Numbered from the stretch's first letter, positions 1 to 6,535 are shown. The stretch: 8,151 nucleotides of DNA from an uncultured Erysipelotrichaceae bacterium (GCA_937902945.1 CALEMD010000015.1:1-8151), one strand, 5' to 3'. Program-made: numbers and translations. The notes: generated from the letters alone by a model not told the origin.

Positions 1-1065
1 GACAGAATTCCAGGCGGAGTTGGCGTATTCCGCATGAATAGCAACGGAAGAATATCTGTTTATCTGAATGATGGATTTTTCAATATGATTCATACTACCA
101 GACAGGAGCACAATGCATTGTATCCGGATAAGGTCTGGTCAGATGTTTTTGAAGAGGACAGACCGAAGATAACCCAACTGATTGAAGATGTGAAGCATGG
201 ACTTGATCATGCCGAGATTGAATACAGAAACTACTATGGTGTGGATAGAAAGTATGTATGGCTGAAACTGCGCGGCAGTGCGGTACGCTTTCAAGAGAAC
301 AGTGTTATTCTTTACTGCCTGTACACAGATATCAGCAATGACATAACCTATCAGAGAGAACTGGAAAAGAACAATGTTCTTCTGAAAAGACAGTATGAGC
401 TTGAAAGTATGCGCCGCCGGACAATGGAGAAGAACAGTGCGGTCTACGGAAGCTATGATGTAACTCATGACAGACTGCTCGACGTCCGCGTAAATGACTA
501 TCCAAACAATATACTGTATCCTGGCATGTGCTTTGAGGATCTGTATGCTGTGCTGAAAGAAAAAGTGCCGGATATTCATGATTTGAATCAAATGAAGCAG
601 ATATTCTCTCAGAAACATATGCTGAAGCACTATGAAGAGGGAGAACTTGAAAACTCTGTTCTCTACCGCAGCTATTATAAAGAGAAAAGACTGCATTGGA
701 TGAAGATGTCCTATGTTCTGATCCGTGATCCTGAATCGCTGGATATATTGGCAAATATCAGCCTTCAGGATATAGATAATGAAATGGTTGATAAGCTGGC
801 AGAAGAAAGCGTAGTAGATGAAGAAATCGATTATGTAATGGTAATCAATACCAATAGCAATACAGGCAGATATATCCGTGTAAAGGACTTGAACGGCAAG
901 AAATATGAAATAGGGAAGAATTTTCAGCTGCAGGATCTGAATTCAGTGGAAGCTATTGCCAATGATGTGCATCCAGATGATCAGAAAGAACTCATAGGTA
1001 CATTGCGCACAGATAAGCTGCAGGAAAAACTGGAGAAAGAAAATAGGATTACTGCTGTATACTGA
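1..1065 (+). CDS. PAS-domain sensor portion of the split hybrid kinase (5' partial)
   Basis: The frame is open from base 1. The codons before the first ATG (34) encode RIPGGVGVFR, a typical start of the PAS domain of gut Bacillota signalling proteins, so the real start is upstream of the window and the ATG at 34 is internal. A first PAS fold spans about bases 10-350 (IPGGVGVF, YLNDGFF, a DRP..QLIEDVKHG helix, YVWLKLRG, YTDISND). A linker helix follows (QRELEKNNVLLKRQYELES). A second, divergent PAS-like region covers about 430-780 and ends in ISLQDIDNE. A third begins near 820 (IDYVMVINTNSNTGRYIRV, then VHPDDQKE) and is cut by the TGA at 1063-1065 before its last strands. If expressed alone, the product would be a sensor without kinase domains. 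The ligand cannot be told from the sequence. Domain calls rest on motif recognition and are good for PAS 1 and 3, weaker for PAS 2. Confidence 0.75.
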   Translation, partial: DRIPGGVGVFRMNSNGRISVYLNDGFFNMIHTTRQEHNALYPDKVWSDVFEEDRPKITQLIEDVKHGLDHAEIEYRNYYGVDRKYVWLKLRGSAVRFQENSVILYCLYTDISNDITYQRELEKNNVLLKRQYELESMRRRTMEKNSAVYGSYDVTHDRLLDVRVNDYPNNILYPGMCFEDLYAVLKEKVPDIHDLNQMKQIFSQKHMLKHYEEGELENSVLYRSYYKEKRLHWMKMSYVLIRDPESLDILANISLQDIDNEMVDKLAEESVVDEEIDYVMVINTNSNTGRYIRVKDLNGKKYEIGKNFQLQDLNSVEAIANDVHPDDQKELIGTLRTDKLQEKLEKENRITAVY

Positions 1066-2448
1066 CGGAAGAATGAGGATGGCACATATCAGAGAAAACG
1101 GATACGCATTTTCTATCTTGATGATCGGCACGATGATATTGTCAAAACCCAAAGAGATATCACTGATCTTTATGAAGAAGAACAGAGGCAGAAACTGCAG
1201 CTGCAGAAAGCAGCAGAAGAAGCAACTGCCGCAAATAAGGCAAAGAGTGAATTTCTATCACGAATGAGTCACGATATCCGTACACCGATGAATGGCATTA
1301 TTGGACTGACCCGCTTTGCAAGAGAATCAAAAGATCTCTCGGAAATACAGAGATACCTGACGCAGCTGTCTTTTGCCAGTGATTATCTGTTGGGACTGCT
1401 CAATGATATTCTGACTATGACAAAGATTGATGAAGGCAAGATTGCACTGAAACCGGATTTTGTATTCATGCCTGATTTTATTGACGGAATCTTAGCAATC
1501 ATCAAGGCACAGGCAGAGGAAAAGGGCAATACGTTTGAATTTCATAATGAGAATACAGCAGAGACAGCACACCGATATCAGTATTTTGATTCAATGCGTG
1601 TACAGCAGGTGCTGATGAATGTACTGAACAATGCGATTAAGTATACGCCGACTGGCGGTACAATCATCTATTCCTATAAACTGATTCAGATGGATGGAAA
1701 ACTGATCGGCCGCCATACAGTAACCGATAATGGCGTAGGAATGAGCGAGTCTTTTCTGAAGAAGATGTTTGACCCATTCTCTCAGGAAAGCAATACCAAG
1801 TCATCGGCGTCCACTGGAACAGGGCTTGGACTATCTATCTGCCGGAAACTATGCGAATTGATGGAAGGCACGATTACTGCCGACAGTGAACTGGGTATGG
1901 GAACAACATTTGTCATAGATCTGCCGACGAAAGCTGTTGCAGAAAAGGAATACAGAGAGAATCATAAACTGGCTGTGCCAAGCAGGCAGTCTCATCAGAC
2001 ACAGATGAGGCAGATGAAGGATTCCCATATTCTGCTATGCGAAGATAATCAGCTGAACCGAATGATTGCGGTTAAGATGCTTGAAAGCATGAATGCAATT
2101 GTGGACCAGGCAGTAAATGGTGAAGAAGGTCTGCAGAAGTACCTTGGATCAGAACCAGGCTTTTATGACTGTATACTGATGGATATCAGAATGCCTGTAA
2201 AAGATGGATTGAATGCAGCTAGAGATATTCGGGCGGCAGAAAGAGAAGATGCTTTGAAAGTACCGATTATTGCCATGACTGCAAATGCATTTGATGACGA
2301 TGTACAGGCATCATTGATTGCCGGTATGAATGCACATCTGACTAAGCCGATCGATCCGGATGTTCTGCTTGCATGCCTCGCCGAACAGATTTCCCAATAT
2401 CGCCGAAAGCACAGCAGGTCTAAAACAGAGACTGCTAAATCAGAATGA
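1066..2448 (+). CDS. Kinase and receiver portion of the split hybrid histidine kinase
   Basis: The order is: end of the third PAS domain, coiled-coil linker (about 1171-1250), HisKA, HATPase_c and receiver. The H-box reads FLSRMSHDIRTPMNG, with the phospho-accepting His codon at 1270-1272. The N-box is LMNVLNNAIKYTP (near 1612-1650). The G1 box is DNGVGM (1726-1743), followed by the F-box (FDPFSQ) and the G2 box (GTGLGLS). The C-terminal receiver (about 2026-2385) has the acidic pair ED (2041-2046), the phospho-accepting Asp in LMDIRMP (2182-2184), the conserved Thr in AMTANAF and the Lys in TKP (2344-2346), so all catalytic residues are intact. The first ATG in this piece (1264) is in the H-box and would remove the start of the dimerisation helix, so a gene finder's start at 1264 is unlikely to be biological. 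Intact kinase domains downstream of a stop suggest a recent mutation or read-through. No partner regulator lies in the window. Confidence 0.7.
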   Translation, partial: RKNEDGTYQRKRIRIFYLDDRHDDIVKTQRDITDLYEEEQRQKLQLQKAAEEATAANKAKSEFLSRMSHDIRTPMNGIIGLTRFARESKDLSEIQRYLTQLSFASDYLLGLLNDILTMTKIDEGKIALKPDFVFMPDFIDGILAIIKAQAEEKGNTFEFHNENTAETAHRYQYFDSMRVQQVLMNVLNNAIKYTPTGGTIIYSYKLIQMDGKLIGRHTVTDNGVGMSESFLKKMFDPFSQESNTKSSASTGTGLGLSICRKLCELMEGTITADSELGMGTTFVIDLPTKAVAEKEYRENHKLAVPSRQSHQTQMRQMKDSHILLCEDNQLNRMIAVKMLESMNAIVDQAVNGEEGLQKYLGSEPGFYDCILMDIRMPVKDGLNAARDIRAAEREDALKVPIIAMTANAFDDDVQASLIAGMNAHLTKPIDPDVLLACLAEQISQYRRKHSRSKTETAKSE

Positions 2449-2449
2449 C

Positions 2450-2472
2450 AAAGCCCTCAGATGAGGGCTTTT
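2450..2472. terminator. Short hairpin terminator between convergent kinase and MATE genes
   Basis: A 9-bp perfect stem (AAAGCCCTC at 2450-2458, GAGGGCTTT at 2463-2471) has a 4-base loop. It starts just after the kinase stop codon and ends just before the MATE stop codon (2474-2476 on the other strand). The + strand has only a short T run (2469-2472) and the - strand an interrupted one (TTTGTCATT), so it probably serves both convergent transcripts with moderate strength. Confidence 0.8.
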
Positions 2473-2473
2473 G

Positions 2474-3850
2474 TTAAGAGTTTCTGACAAGAACTGTTAG
2501 GTCCTTTGCCCATCTGTCTGACAGGACTTCCTTCATTCCAAATATCAATCGGACCAGCTGTTCCAATTGAGTGATCAGCAGTACCAGTACAATGCTTGTC
2601 ATGCCGAAAACATTCACGCAGATAAAGGCACAGGGAAGACCTACGATCCATAGAATTCCAGAATCAAGAGCCTGTACGATCTTTGATTCTCCGCCTGCTT
2701 TCAGTATAGAGAAGATGACAAAATTGAATAGACGCATCGATACTTTTACAGCAAATACATAGACAATCTGAACTGCCAATGTATACGTATATGGATCATT
2801 CAGACTGAACAGATCCACTATGTTTCCAGCAAACAGAATCATCAGAATGACAAGAAATGCAGAGAAGACTAGAGACAGTCCCAAATGATATCGGCATTCT
2901 TCTTTTGCCCGATCGATTCTGCCGGAGCCAAGCAGATTGCCTAAAAGAACAGATACAGCATTGCCATATCCATAAACAACAAATAAGAAGATGTTGAATA
3001 TCTGATTGCCTACATAGTAGGCATCCATGGCCTTTGTCCCTAACTGACCAAATGCCTTGGTAAACAGAGTTGTACCGAATCCAAACAGTGTTTCATTGAG
3101 AATCAGAGGTCCGATCTTCTTGAATATAGGAGTGACAAAGTTCTTTGGAAGAGTGAACATTTCTTTCAGTGAGCCAATGAATGAAGGACGCTTAATGATG
3201 GCATAGAGGATATTTGTGCATAGTCCAATTCCCTGTGCAATTACAGAAGCAAGAGCAGCACCTTTGATGCCTAATGCAGGTATAGGACCAGCTCCGAATA
3301 TCAGCAATAGATCCAGCAGGATATTGGATACGGTAGTCAGAATGCTGATCAATAGAGGCAGCTTGGCCTGCCCGATGGAACGGTACATATAGCTGAAGGA
3401 GAAGCTCAGGGAGCCAAGCAGAAATGAATACTTGAATATGGAAAGATATTCCATGGCATTTGCACATACAGCCGCATCAGGCATATAGAACCAGCAGATC
3501 TGATAGCCAAACAGAGCTGCAAGAATAAACCAGAACAGAGCATTCAACCCTGAAAGGGCAATCATCAGTCCAAAGCTCTTCTTCAGCCGTTCTGTATCAT
3601 GAGCCCCATAGAACTGAGCACTGAACATGGCAATGCCGCCGATGGTGCCATAGGCAATCATCGAACACAGTGTATCGACCTGAGCAGCCGTGCCTACAGG
3701 CGTAACCATTCCAATCCATGAAACCATGATGGTATCTACAATGCTCAGAGCACTTCCTAGAAGCATCTGAAAAGAAAGAGGAACAGCCAGTCGGGTTGTC
3801 TTCTGATAGAATTCTTTAGGACCGATCCATTTCTGCAGACGCGAGTTCAT
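2474..3850 (-). CDS. MATE family multidrug/cation efflux transporter
   Basis: The 458-residue product has the usual MATE length and pattern: about 12 hydrophobic helices in two pseudo-symmetric halves. The N-terminal half shows LAVPLSFQMLLGSALSIVDTIMV, the AQFYGA motif after the second helix (about residue 84), and LPLLISILTTVSNILLDLLLIFG (about 170-192), matching the family's P..N..LD..LIFG pattern. The C-terminal half repeats the layout (ILNETLFGFGTTLFTKAFG, VGNQIFN, LLGNLLGSGR). Members of this family export drugs or metabolites in exchange for Na+ or H+ across the cytoplasmic membrane; substrate and ion cannot be read here. An in-frame TGA lies 12 bases upstream of the ATG at 3850, so this start is nearly forced. 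No ribosome binding site precedes it, which fits leaderless or weak initiation. The gene lies downstream of the CobW operon terminator on the same strand and converges with the kinase gene. Confidence 0.93.
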   Translation of the reverse strand: MNSRLQKWIGPKEFYQKTTRLAVPLSFQMLLGSALSIVDTIMVSWIGMVTPVGTAAQVDTLCSMIAYGTIGGIAMFSAQFYGAHDTERLKKSFGLMIALSGLNALFWFILAALFGYQICWFYMPDAAVCANAMEYLSIFKYSFLLGSLSFSFSYMYRSIGQAKLPLLISILTTVSNILLDLLLIFGAGPIPALGIKGAALASVIAQGIGLCTNILYAIIKRPSFIGSLKEMFTLPKNFVTPIFKKIGPLILNETLFGFGTTLFTKAFGQLGTKAMDAYYVGNQIFNIFLFVVYGYGNAVSVLLGNLLGSGRIDRAKEECRYHLGLSLVFSAFLVILMILFAGNIVDLFSLNDPYTYTLAVQIVYVFAVKVSMRLFNFVIFSILKAGGESKIVQALDSGILWIVGLPCAFICVNVFGMTSIVLVLLITQLEQLVRLIFGMKEVLSDRWAKDLTVLVRNS

Positions 3851-3854
3851 AAGG

Positions 3855-3889
3855 GGATGATATCATTCCAGTCAGAGGCATACAACCAA
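3855..3889 (-). promoter_or_regulatory. Possible MATE promoter giving a (near-)leaderless mRNA
   Basis: Only 37 bases separate the operon terminator from the MATE ATG. On the - strand this spacer has a TTGGTT-like -35 followed about 18 bases later by TGATAT as a -10. If used, transcription would start at or within a few bases of the ATG, which would explain the missing ribosome binding site. The match is weak; read-through of the terminator is the alternative. Confidence 0.25.
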
Positions 3890-3922
3890 AAAAACATCCT
3901 GTGCGGATTATGCACAGGATGT
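3888..3922 (-). terminator. Strong intrinsic terminator of the CobW operon
   Basis: On the - strand an 11-bp perfect stem (ACATCCTGTGC / GCACAGGATGT, arms 3912-3922 and 3894-3904) with a 7-base loop is followed directly by seven U residues (A run at 3888-3894 on the + strand). It starts at the last base of the second GTPase gene's TGA, so it ends that operon before the MATE gene. It is the clearest terminator in the window. Confidence 0.92.
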
Positions 3923-4863
3923 CAGCTGAAGTATACGTATTCGTCTTCAGGTTTGTTATATTTGGCGATCCTGTATGCATACAGGACAACCGTTTTTCCT
4001 TCGTCTCCAACCGGGACCGTTTTTAATGTTCCTTCCACTTCAATCCACATTTCCGGTGTCAGTTCATCAACCTTGATGCCGGTTACAGTAATTCCGCAAA
4101 GACTTGTATCCTGCGAACAGCAGACCATGGCTCTGCGGCCCATGATGATGGACTGCTTATAGCCTTTCAGTCTTTCTGCATAATAGCCGCGCAGGATGAT
4201 CTTCTTGCCATCGTAGGCATCTGGGTGATCAAGAGCATCCATATACCATAGACCATAGTCATCATCTTTGATGTCGATGACTTTTGCGTTGATATCAAAT
4301 GGCAGAGGACTTTCCTTAAGATCTACAGGAGCACCGAATGCGCCTTCATAGAAGATCTGCGCTTTCTTGTTGATGGCTTTGATATTGCCTCTGAGCATGC
4401 GTCTGCTTGTTTCTTCTGTGCAGCGATTGCATATGATGACATCACTGTAGCGCAATTGTTCAAAGATCATGCTGCGCATATTGGTTACGTAAGATTGAAA
4501 TGTTCTGACATCCACTGTACTCAGTATCTCTACTAGAGGCCAGAAATCAGGCATGTCAGTCAGCAGTGTTTCACTGATGGATTCACTGCCATTGTATTCA
4601 ATGAATACCTGGCTTGGATGATAGAGGGTATCCAGTTCCAGCATCTTTTCTTTCGTCAGCTGTGTGGATGAGTCAAGAAACTCAATGAATGCAGAATGCT
4701 CATCCAAGTACTTTTCTGTATACTCTGTAACACCCTGTTCTAGACAGATGATCAGAGTGCGGCCAATGCCGGCCATGAACTCCTTGTCATTCAGAGTATC
4801 CAGTATCAAGGTTGTCTTGCCGCTGTCAAGAAACCCGGTAAACAGATAGACAGGCGTAGGCAT
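3922..4863 (-). CDS. CobW-like GTPase lacking CxCC, with YcgQ/TIGR03943-like C-terminal domain
   Basis: The 313-residue protein starts with a G3E/CobW-type P-loop (YLFTGFLDSGKTT, GxxxxGKT at 10-17). The next expected landmarks are altered. The segment that holds CxCC in metallochaperones has no such motif, the Walker B region reads FIEYNGSES (87-95) instead of IEPSG, and the NKxD position reads CNRCTEE (145-151). From about residue 196 the protein leaves the CobW fold and resembles the C-terminal domain of YcgQ proteins (TIGR03943/DUF1980): YDGKKIILRGYY, a MVCCSQDTSLCG segment with a Cys pair (248-249) and Cys256, MWIEVEGTL, and the ending KPEDEYVY. The Cys cluster could bind metal (inference). 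The ATG is one base after the stop of the upstream CobW gene with no clear ribosome binding site, so it is probably translated by coupling in a fixed ratio. A metal-related accessory role is likely; the exact function is unknown. Family calls are from recalled motifs. Confidence 0.85.
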   Translation of the reverse strand: MPTPVYLFTGFLDSGKTTLILDTLNDKEFMAGIGRTLIICLEQGVTEYTEKYLDEHSAFIEFLDSSTQLTKEKMLELDTLYHPSQVFIEYNGSESISETLLTDMPDFWPLVEILSTVDVRTFQSYVTNMRSMIFEQLRYSDVIICNRCTEETSRRMLRGNIKAINKKAQIFYEGAFGAPVDLKESPLPFDINAKVIDIKDDDYGLWYMDALDHPDAYDGKKIILRGYYAERLKGYKQSIIMGRRAMVCCSQDTSLCGITVTGIKVDELTPEMWIEVEGTLKTVPVGDEGKTVVLYAYRIAKYNKPEDEYVYFS

Positions 4864-4864
4864 G

Positions 4865-6226
4865 TCAGTTGGCTTTGAACAGAGTCTTCATCTCTGCTTC
4901 ATCGACATGTTCACCGATGATTGTGATTAGACCCGTCCAGGAAGGAGTGCCATTGCGCACATCAATGCTTCCAGGTACATAATCAAAGAAATACCAGCCG
5001 CCATCATTTGCTTTGACAATGCCCTTTGCACGGATAATGTTATCACCGAGTTTGCCAAGAGCTTCTTTCAATTCTTCTGCAGTGTAGGCGTGAACGGTCT
5101 GAAAGCCAATAGAATCAAAGACTTCATCGGCATCATGACCATGGTGATGATGATGGTGTTCATGTCCATGATGGTGCTCATGATCGCCATGACAGCAGCA
5201 TGATTCTTCTTCATCATCGTGATGATGGTGGTGATGCTCATGTTCTTCATCGTTATGATCACCATGTCTGCCGCAGGTGCAAGGTTCGTCTTCTGCATGC
5301 TTGCCGCATGTGCACAAGCCTGGATCATTTTCGTCATCTTCATGATTGTGCTCATGATCACCATGACAGCAGCATGATTCTTCCTCATCATCGTGATGAT
5401 GGTGGTGATGCTCATGTTCTTCATCGTTATGATCACCATGTCTGCCGCAGGTGCAAGGTTCGTCTTCTGCATGCTTGCCGCATGTGCATAAGCCAGGATC
5501 ATTTTCGTCATCTTCATGATGGTGCTCATGATCACCATGACAGCAGCATGATTCTTCCTCATCATCGTGATGATGCTCATGATTGCTGCAGCAGCATGAT
5601 TCTTCCTCTTCAGGTTCATCCATTGCTGGGAAGCCATTGCTGCTTCCTGTCATTGCATCGTAGATAGTATTGCCATTCAGCTCATTCCATGGAGTTGTAA
5701 TGACTCTGGCATTTGGATTCAGTTCTTTGATAATGGCTAAATCTTCTGCAAGTTTCTGTTCAGTAACTGCTTGTGTCCTTGAAAGAATGACGCAGGATGC
5801 AGTCGCAATCTGATTGTCAAAGAATTCTTTGAAGTTCTTGTGGTAAATACCACATCTTTCAGCATCTACAACTGTGGAGTAGCTGGAAAGCTCAGTACCT
5901 TCTACGCTCTTTACTGCGGTCAGAATATCAGAGAGTTTGCCAACACCGGATGGTTCAATCAGAATGTGGTCCGGATGATAGGTCTCTTCAACCTTTAACA
6001 GGGCTTCCTGGAAGTCACCTTTTAAAGTGCAGCAGATACAGCCAGAGTTGATTTCTCTGATCTCTATACCGGCTTCTTTTAGAAAGCCGCCGTCAATTCC
6101 AATTTCGCCGAATTCATTTTCGACTAGAACTACCTGTCTGCCGGCAAATACGTCTTTCAGCAGTTTTGATATAAGGGTTGTTTTGCCGGCACCCAAGAAG
6201 CCGGATATAACATCAATTTTACTCAT
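4865..6226 (-). CDS. COG0523/CobW metallochaperone GTPase with long Cys/His-rich repeat insert
   Basis: The 453-residue G3E GTPase has Walker A (GFLGAGKT, 9-16), ENEFGEIGID (36-45), the metal-binding CICC motif in NSGCICCTLKGD (63-66), Walker B IEPSG (90-94) and a C-terminal CobW_C domain (about 371-450, IGFQTVHAYTAEELKEAL through WTGLITIIGEHVDE). Relatives use GTP hydrolysis to deliver Zn, Ni, Co or Fe to client proteins in the cytoplasm; the metal cannot be assigned here. The usual NKxD site reads LSRTQ (148-152), a variant I recall from other Bacillota. Between the two domains, residues about 203-364 form a Cys/His/Asp/Glu-rich insert (46 His and 20 Cys in 211-364). This makes the protein about 130 residues longer than a typical member (about 320). 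AAGAGG lies 8 bases before the ATG at 6226, supporting this start. It is the first gene of a two-gene operon with its own TATAAT box. No Zur-like operator was recognised. Confidence 0.95.
   Translation of the reverse strand: MSKIDVISGFLGAGKTTLISKLLKDVFAGRQVVLVENEFGEIGIDGGFLKEAGIEIREINSGCICCTLKGDFQEALLKVEETYHPDHILIEPSGVGKLSDILTAVKSVEGTELSSYSTVVDAERCGIYHKNFKEFFDNQIATASCVILSRTQAVTEQKLAEDLAIIKELNPNARVITTPWNELNGNTIYDAMTGSSNGFPAMDEPEEEESCCCSNHEHHHDDEEESCCCHGDHEHHHEDDENDPGLCTCGKHAEDEPCTCGRHGDHNDEEHEHHHHHHDDEEESCCCHGDHEHNHEDDENDPGLCTCGKHAEDEPCTCGRHGDHNDEEHEHHHHHHDDEEESCCCHGDHEHHHGHEHHHHHHGHDADEVFDSIGFQTVHAYTAEELKEALGKLGDNIIRAKGIVKANDGGWYFFDYVPGSIDVRNGTPSWTGLITIIGEHVDEAEMKTLFKAN
5168..5611 (-). repeat. 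174-bp (58-residue) tandem repeat coding the metal-binding insert
   Basis: Two full copies lie at 5393-5566 (residues 221-278) and 5219-5392 (279-336). By eye they differ at only 3 of 174 bases; two changes are silent and one turns His to Asn (EHHHED to EHNHED). A 17-residue third partial copy (337-353, 5168-5218) follows and a degenerate lead-in (206-220, 5567-5611) precedes. Each full unit holds an acidic run with SCCCHGDHEH, then LCTCGKH and PCTCGRH (two CxC-G-[KR]-H motifs 11 residues apart), then an acidic/His run ending in six His. The near identity points to recent duplication in whole 58-codon steps, so copy number probably varies between strains. Confidence 0.95.
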
Positions 6227-6234
6227 CTATATAA

Positions 6235-6240
6235 CCTCTT
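6235..6240 (-). promoter_or_regulatory. Ribosome binding site of the COG0523 GTPase gene
   Basis: AAGAGG on the - strand lies 8 bases before the ATG at 6226. It fixes that start codon; the spacer (TTATATAG) contains no other start. Confidence 0.75.
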
Positions 6241-6250
6241 TTCATTCCTG

Positions 6251-6280
6251 ATTATATACTGAAAGACAAGAAAAGTGAGG
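6251..6280 (-). promoter_or_regulatory. Candidate promoter of the CobW operon
   Basis: A perfect TATAAT (- strand, 6251-6256) sits 24 bases upstream of the ATG, with a start point expected near 6244 and a short leader carrying the ribosome binding site. The -35 region about 16-17 bases further up (TCACTT) is a poor match to TTGACA, which would suit a promoter needing an activator. No riboswitch can fit in the leader. Confidence 0.55.
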
Positions 6281-6291
6281 GATTTGCTCTA

Positions 6292-6301
6292 GATGCGCAT
6301 C
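6292..6301. promoter_or_regulatory. 10-bp palindrome between divergent promoters, possible operator
   Basis: GATGCGCATC is a perfect palindrome. It lies about 48 bases upstream of the expected CobW operon start point and overlaps the -35 position of the rightward candidate promoter at 6309-6317. The position suits a regulator shared by both directions, but 10 bases is short and the motif matches no operator I recognise. Confidence 0.3.
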
Positions 6302-6308
6302 ATACCGA

Positions 6309-6317
6309 TGGTACAAT
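6309..6317 (+). promoter_or_regulatory. Candidate extended -10 promoter for the aldolase remnant
   Basis: TGGTACAAT is an extended -10 (TGnTAnAAT) 53 bases upstream of the ATG at 6371. There is no good -35 at the usual distance. An alternative -10, GATAAT, lies near 6344. Confidence 0.4.
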
Positions 6318-6370
6318 GAATACAGAGATACAAGACAGATATTGATAATTCTTCTCTGGAGGCAATCATT

Positions 6371-6532
6371 ATGCTTGCAACATCAATTGAGATGCTGAAA
6401 GCAGCAAAGAATGGTCATTATGCTATTCCTTCACCTGATTTTGTTGATTCAAATTCCGCAAAGATTTTTATTCAGACTGCTGAACAGCTGAACAGATCGA
6501 TTATTCTGAGTTCTGCCGAAGTGTATCAATAA
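6371..6532 (+). pseudogene. Class II aldolase N-terminal remnant (53 codons)
   Basis: The 53-residue product begins MLATSIEMLKAAKNGHYA and continues through FIQTAEQLNRSIILSSAE. This matches the first strand and helix of class II (zinc-dependent) fructose- or tagatose-bisphosphate aldolases (pattern: T..EML..A..G.YA, then I..AAEELN.PVIL). A full enzyme is about 280-300 residues. Here translation stops at TAA (6530-6532), before every catalytic and zinc-binding residue, and the sequence beyond does not continue the fold in any frame I could recognise. The usual AFNV after YA is replaced by IPSPDF. The ribosome binding site is good (GGAGG at 6358-6362, 8 bases from the ATG), so a small peptide could still be made. 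It is most likely a decayed gene end; a small repurposed protein is possible. It cannot be an active aldolase. Confidence 0.55.
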
Positions 6533-6535
6533 CTG

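Larger units (their letters stand above)
1..2448 (+). pseudogene. Hybrid sensor histidine kinase interrupted by an in-frame TGA (5' end outside window)
   Basis: One reading frame (frame 1) runs from the left edge to the TGA at 2446-2448 and is broken only by a TGA at 1063-1065. Translation resumes in the same frame at 1066 with RKNEDGTYQRKR, IRIFYLDD and TQRDITDLYEEEQ, then an Ala/Lys/Glu-rich coiled coil and the kinase H-box. The break is therefore a single stop codon, not a frameshift. The whole would be a membrane-associated or cytosolic hybrid kinase: PAS-type sensor modules, HisKA, HATPase_c and a receiver. There is no ATG in frame between the stop and 1264, and the 1264 ATG lies inside the H-box, so the 3' half has no good independent start. 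CGA-to-TGA is the simplest explanation, because homologous PAS segments often read YRRK here (recalled, not aligned). TGA ends other genes in this window, so a changed genetic code is unlikely. A sequencing error cannot be excluded. Confidence 0.8.

Noticed and set aside
332..754. Antisense ORFs of 140 and 185 codons opposite the kinase sensor part.
   Set aside because: They lack family motifs and overlap a frame with clear PAS features.
1063..1110. Selenocysteine insertion at the in-frame TGA.
   Set aside because: I see no convincing stem-loop just downstream, the position is in a PAS strand where no redox residue is expected, and kinases of this type are not known selenoproteins.
1073..1267. 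A frame-2 ORF of 64 codons bridging the two kinase parts, suggesting a double frameshift.
   Set aside because: Frame 1 after the TGA (from 1066) already encodes the expected PAS end, coiled coil and H-box, so the frame-2 ORF is a shadow and the lesion is a single stop codon.
5168..5611. CRISPR-like array because of regular repeats.
   Set aside because: The 174-base units are contiguous without spacers and lie in frame within a coding sequence.
5200..5667. A 155-codon + strand ORF, rich in His and Asp, opposite the repeat array.
   Set aside because: Its composition is a by-product of the complement of His/Asp/Glu codons in the repeat. It has no ribosome binding site or recognisable family, and the - strand GTPase is unambiguous.
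6227..6250. Riboswitch or Zur box in the leader of the CobW operon.
   Set aside because: The leader is only about 20 bases and no recognisable Zur-type inverted repeat is present around the promoter.
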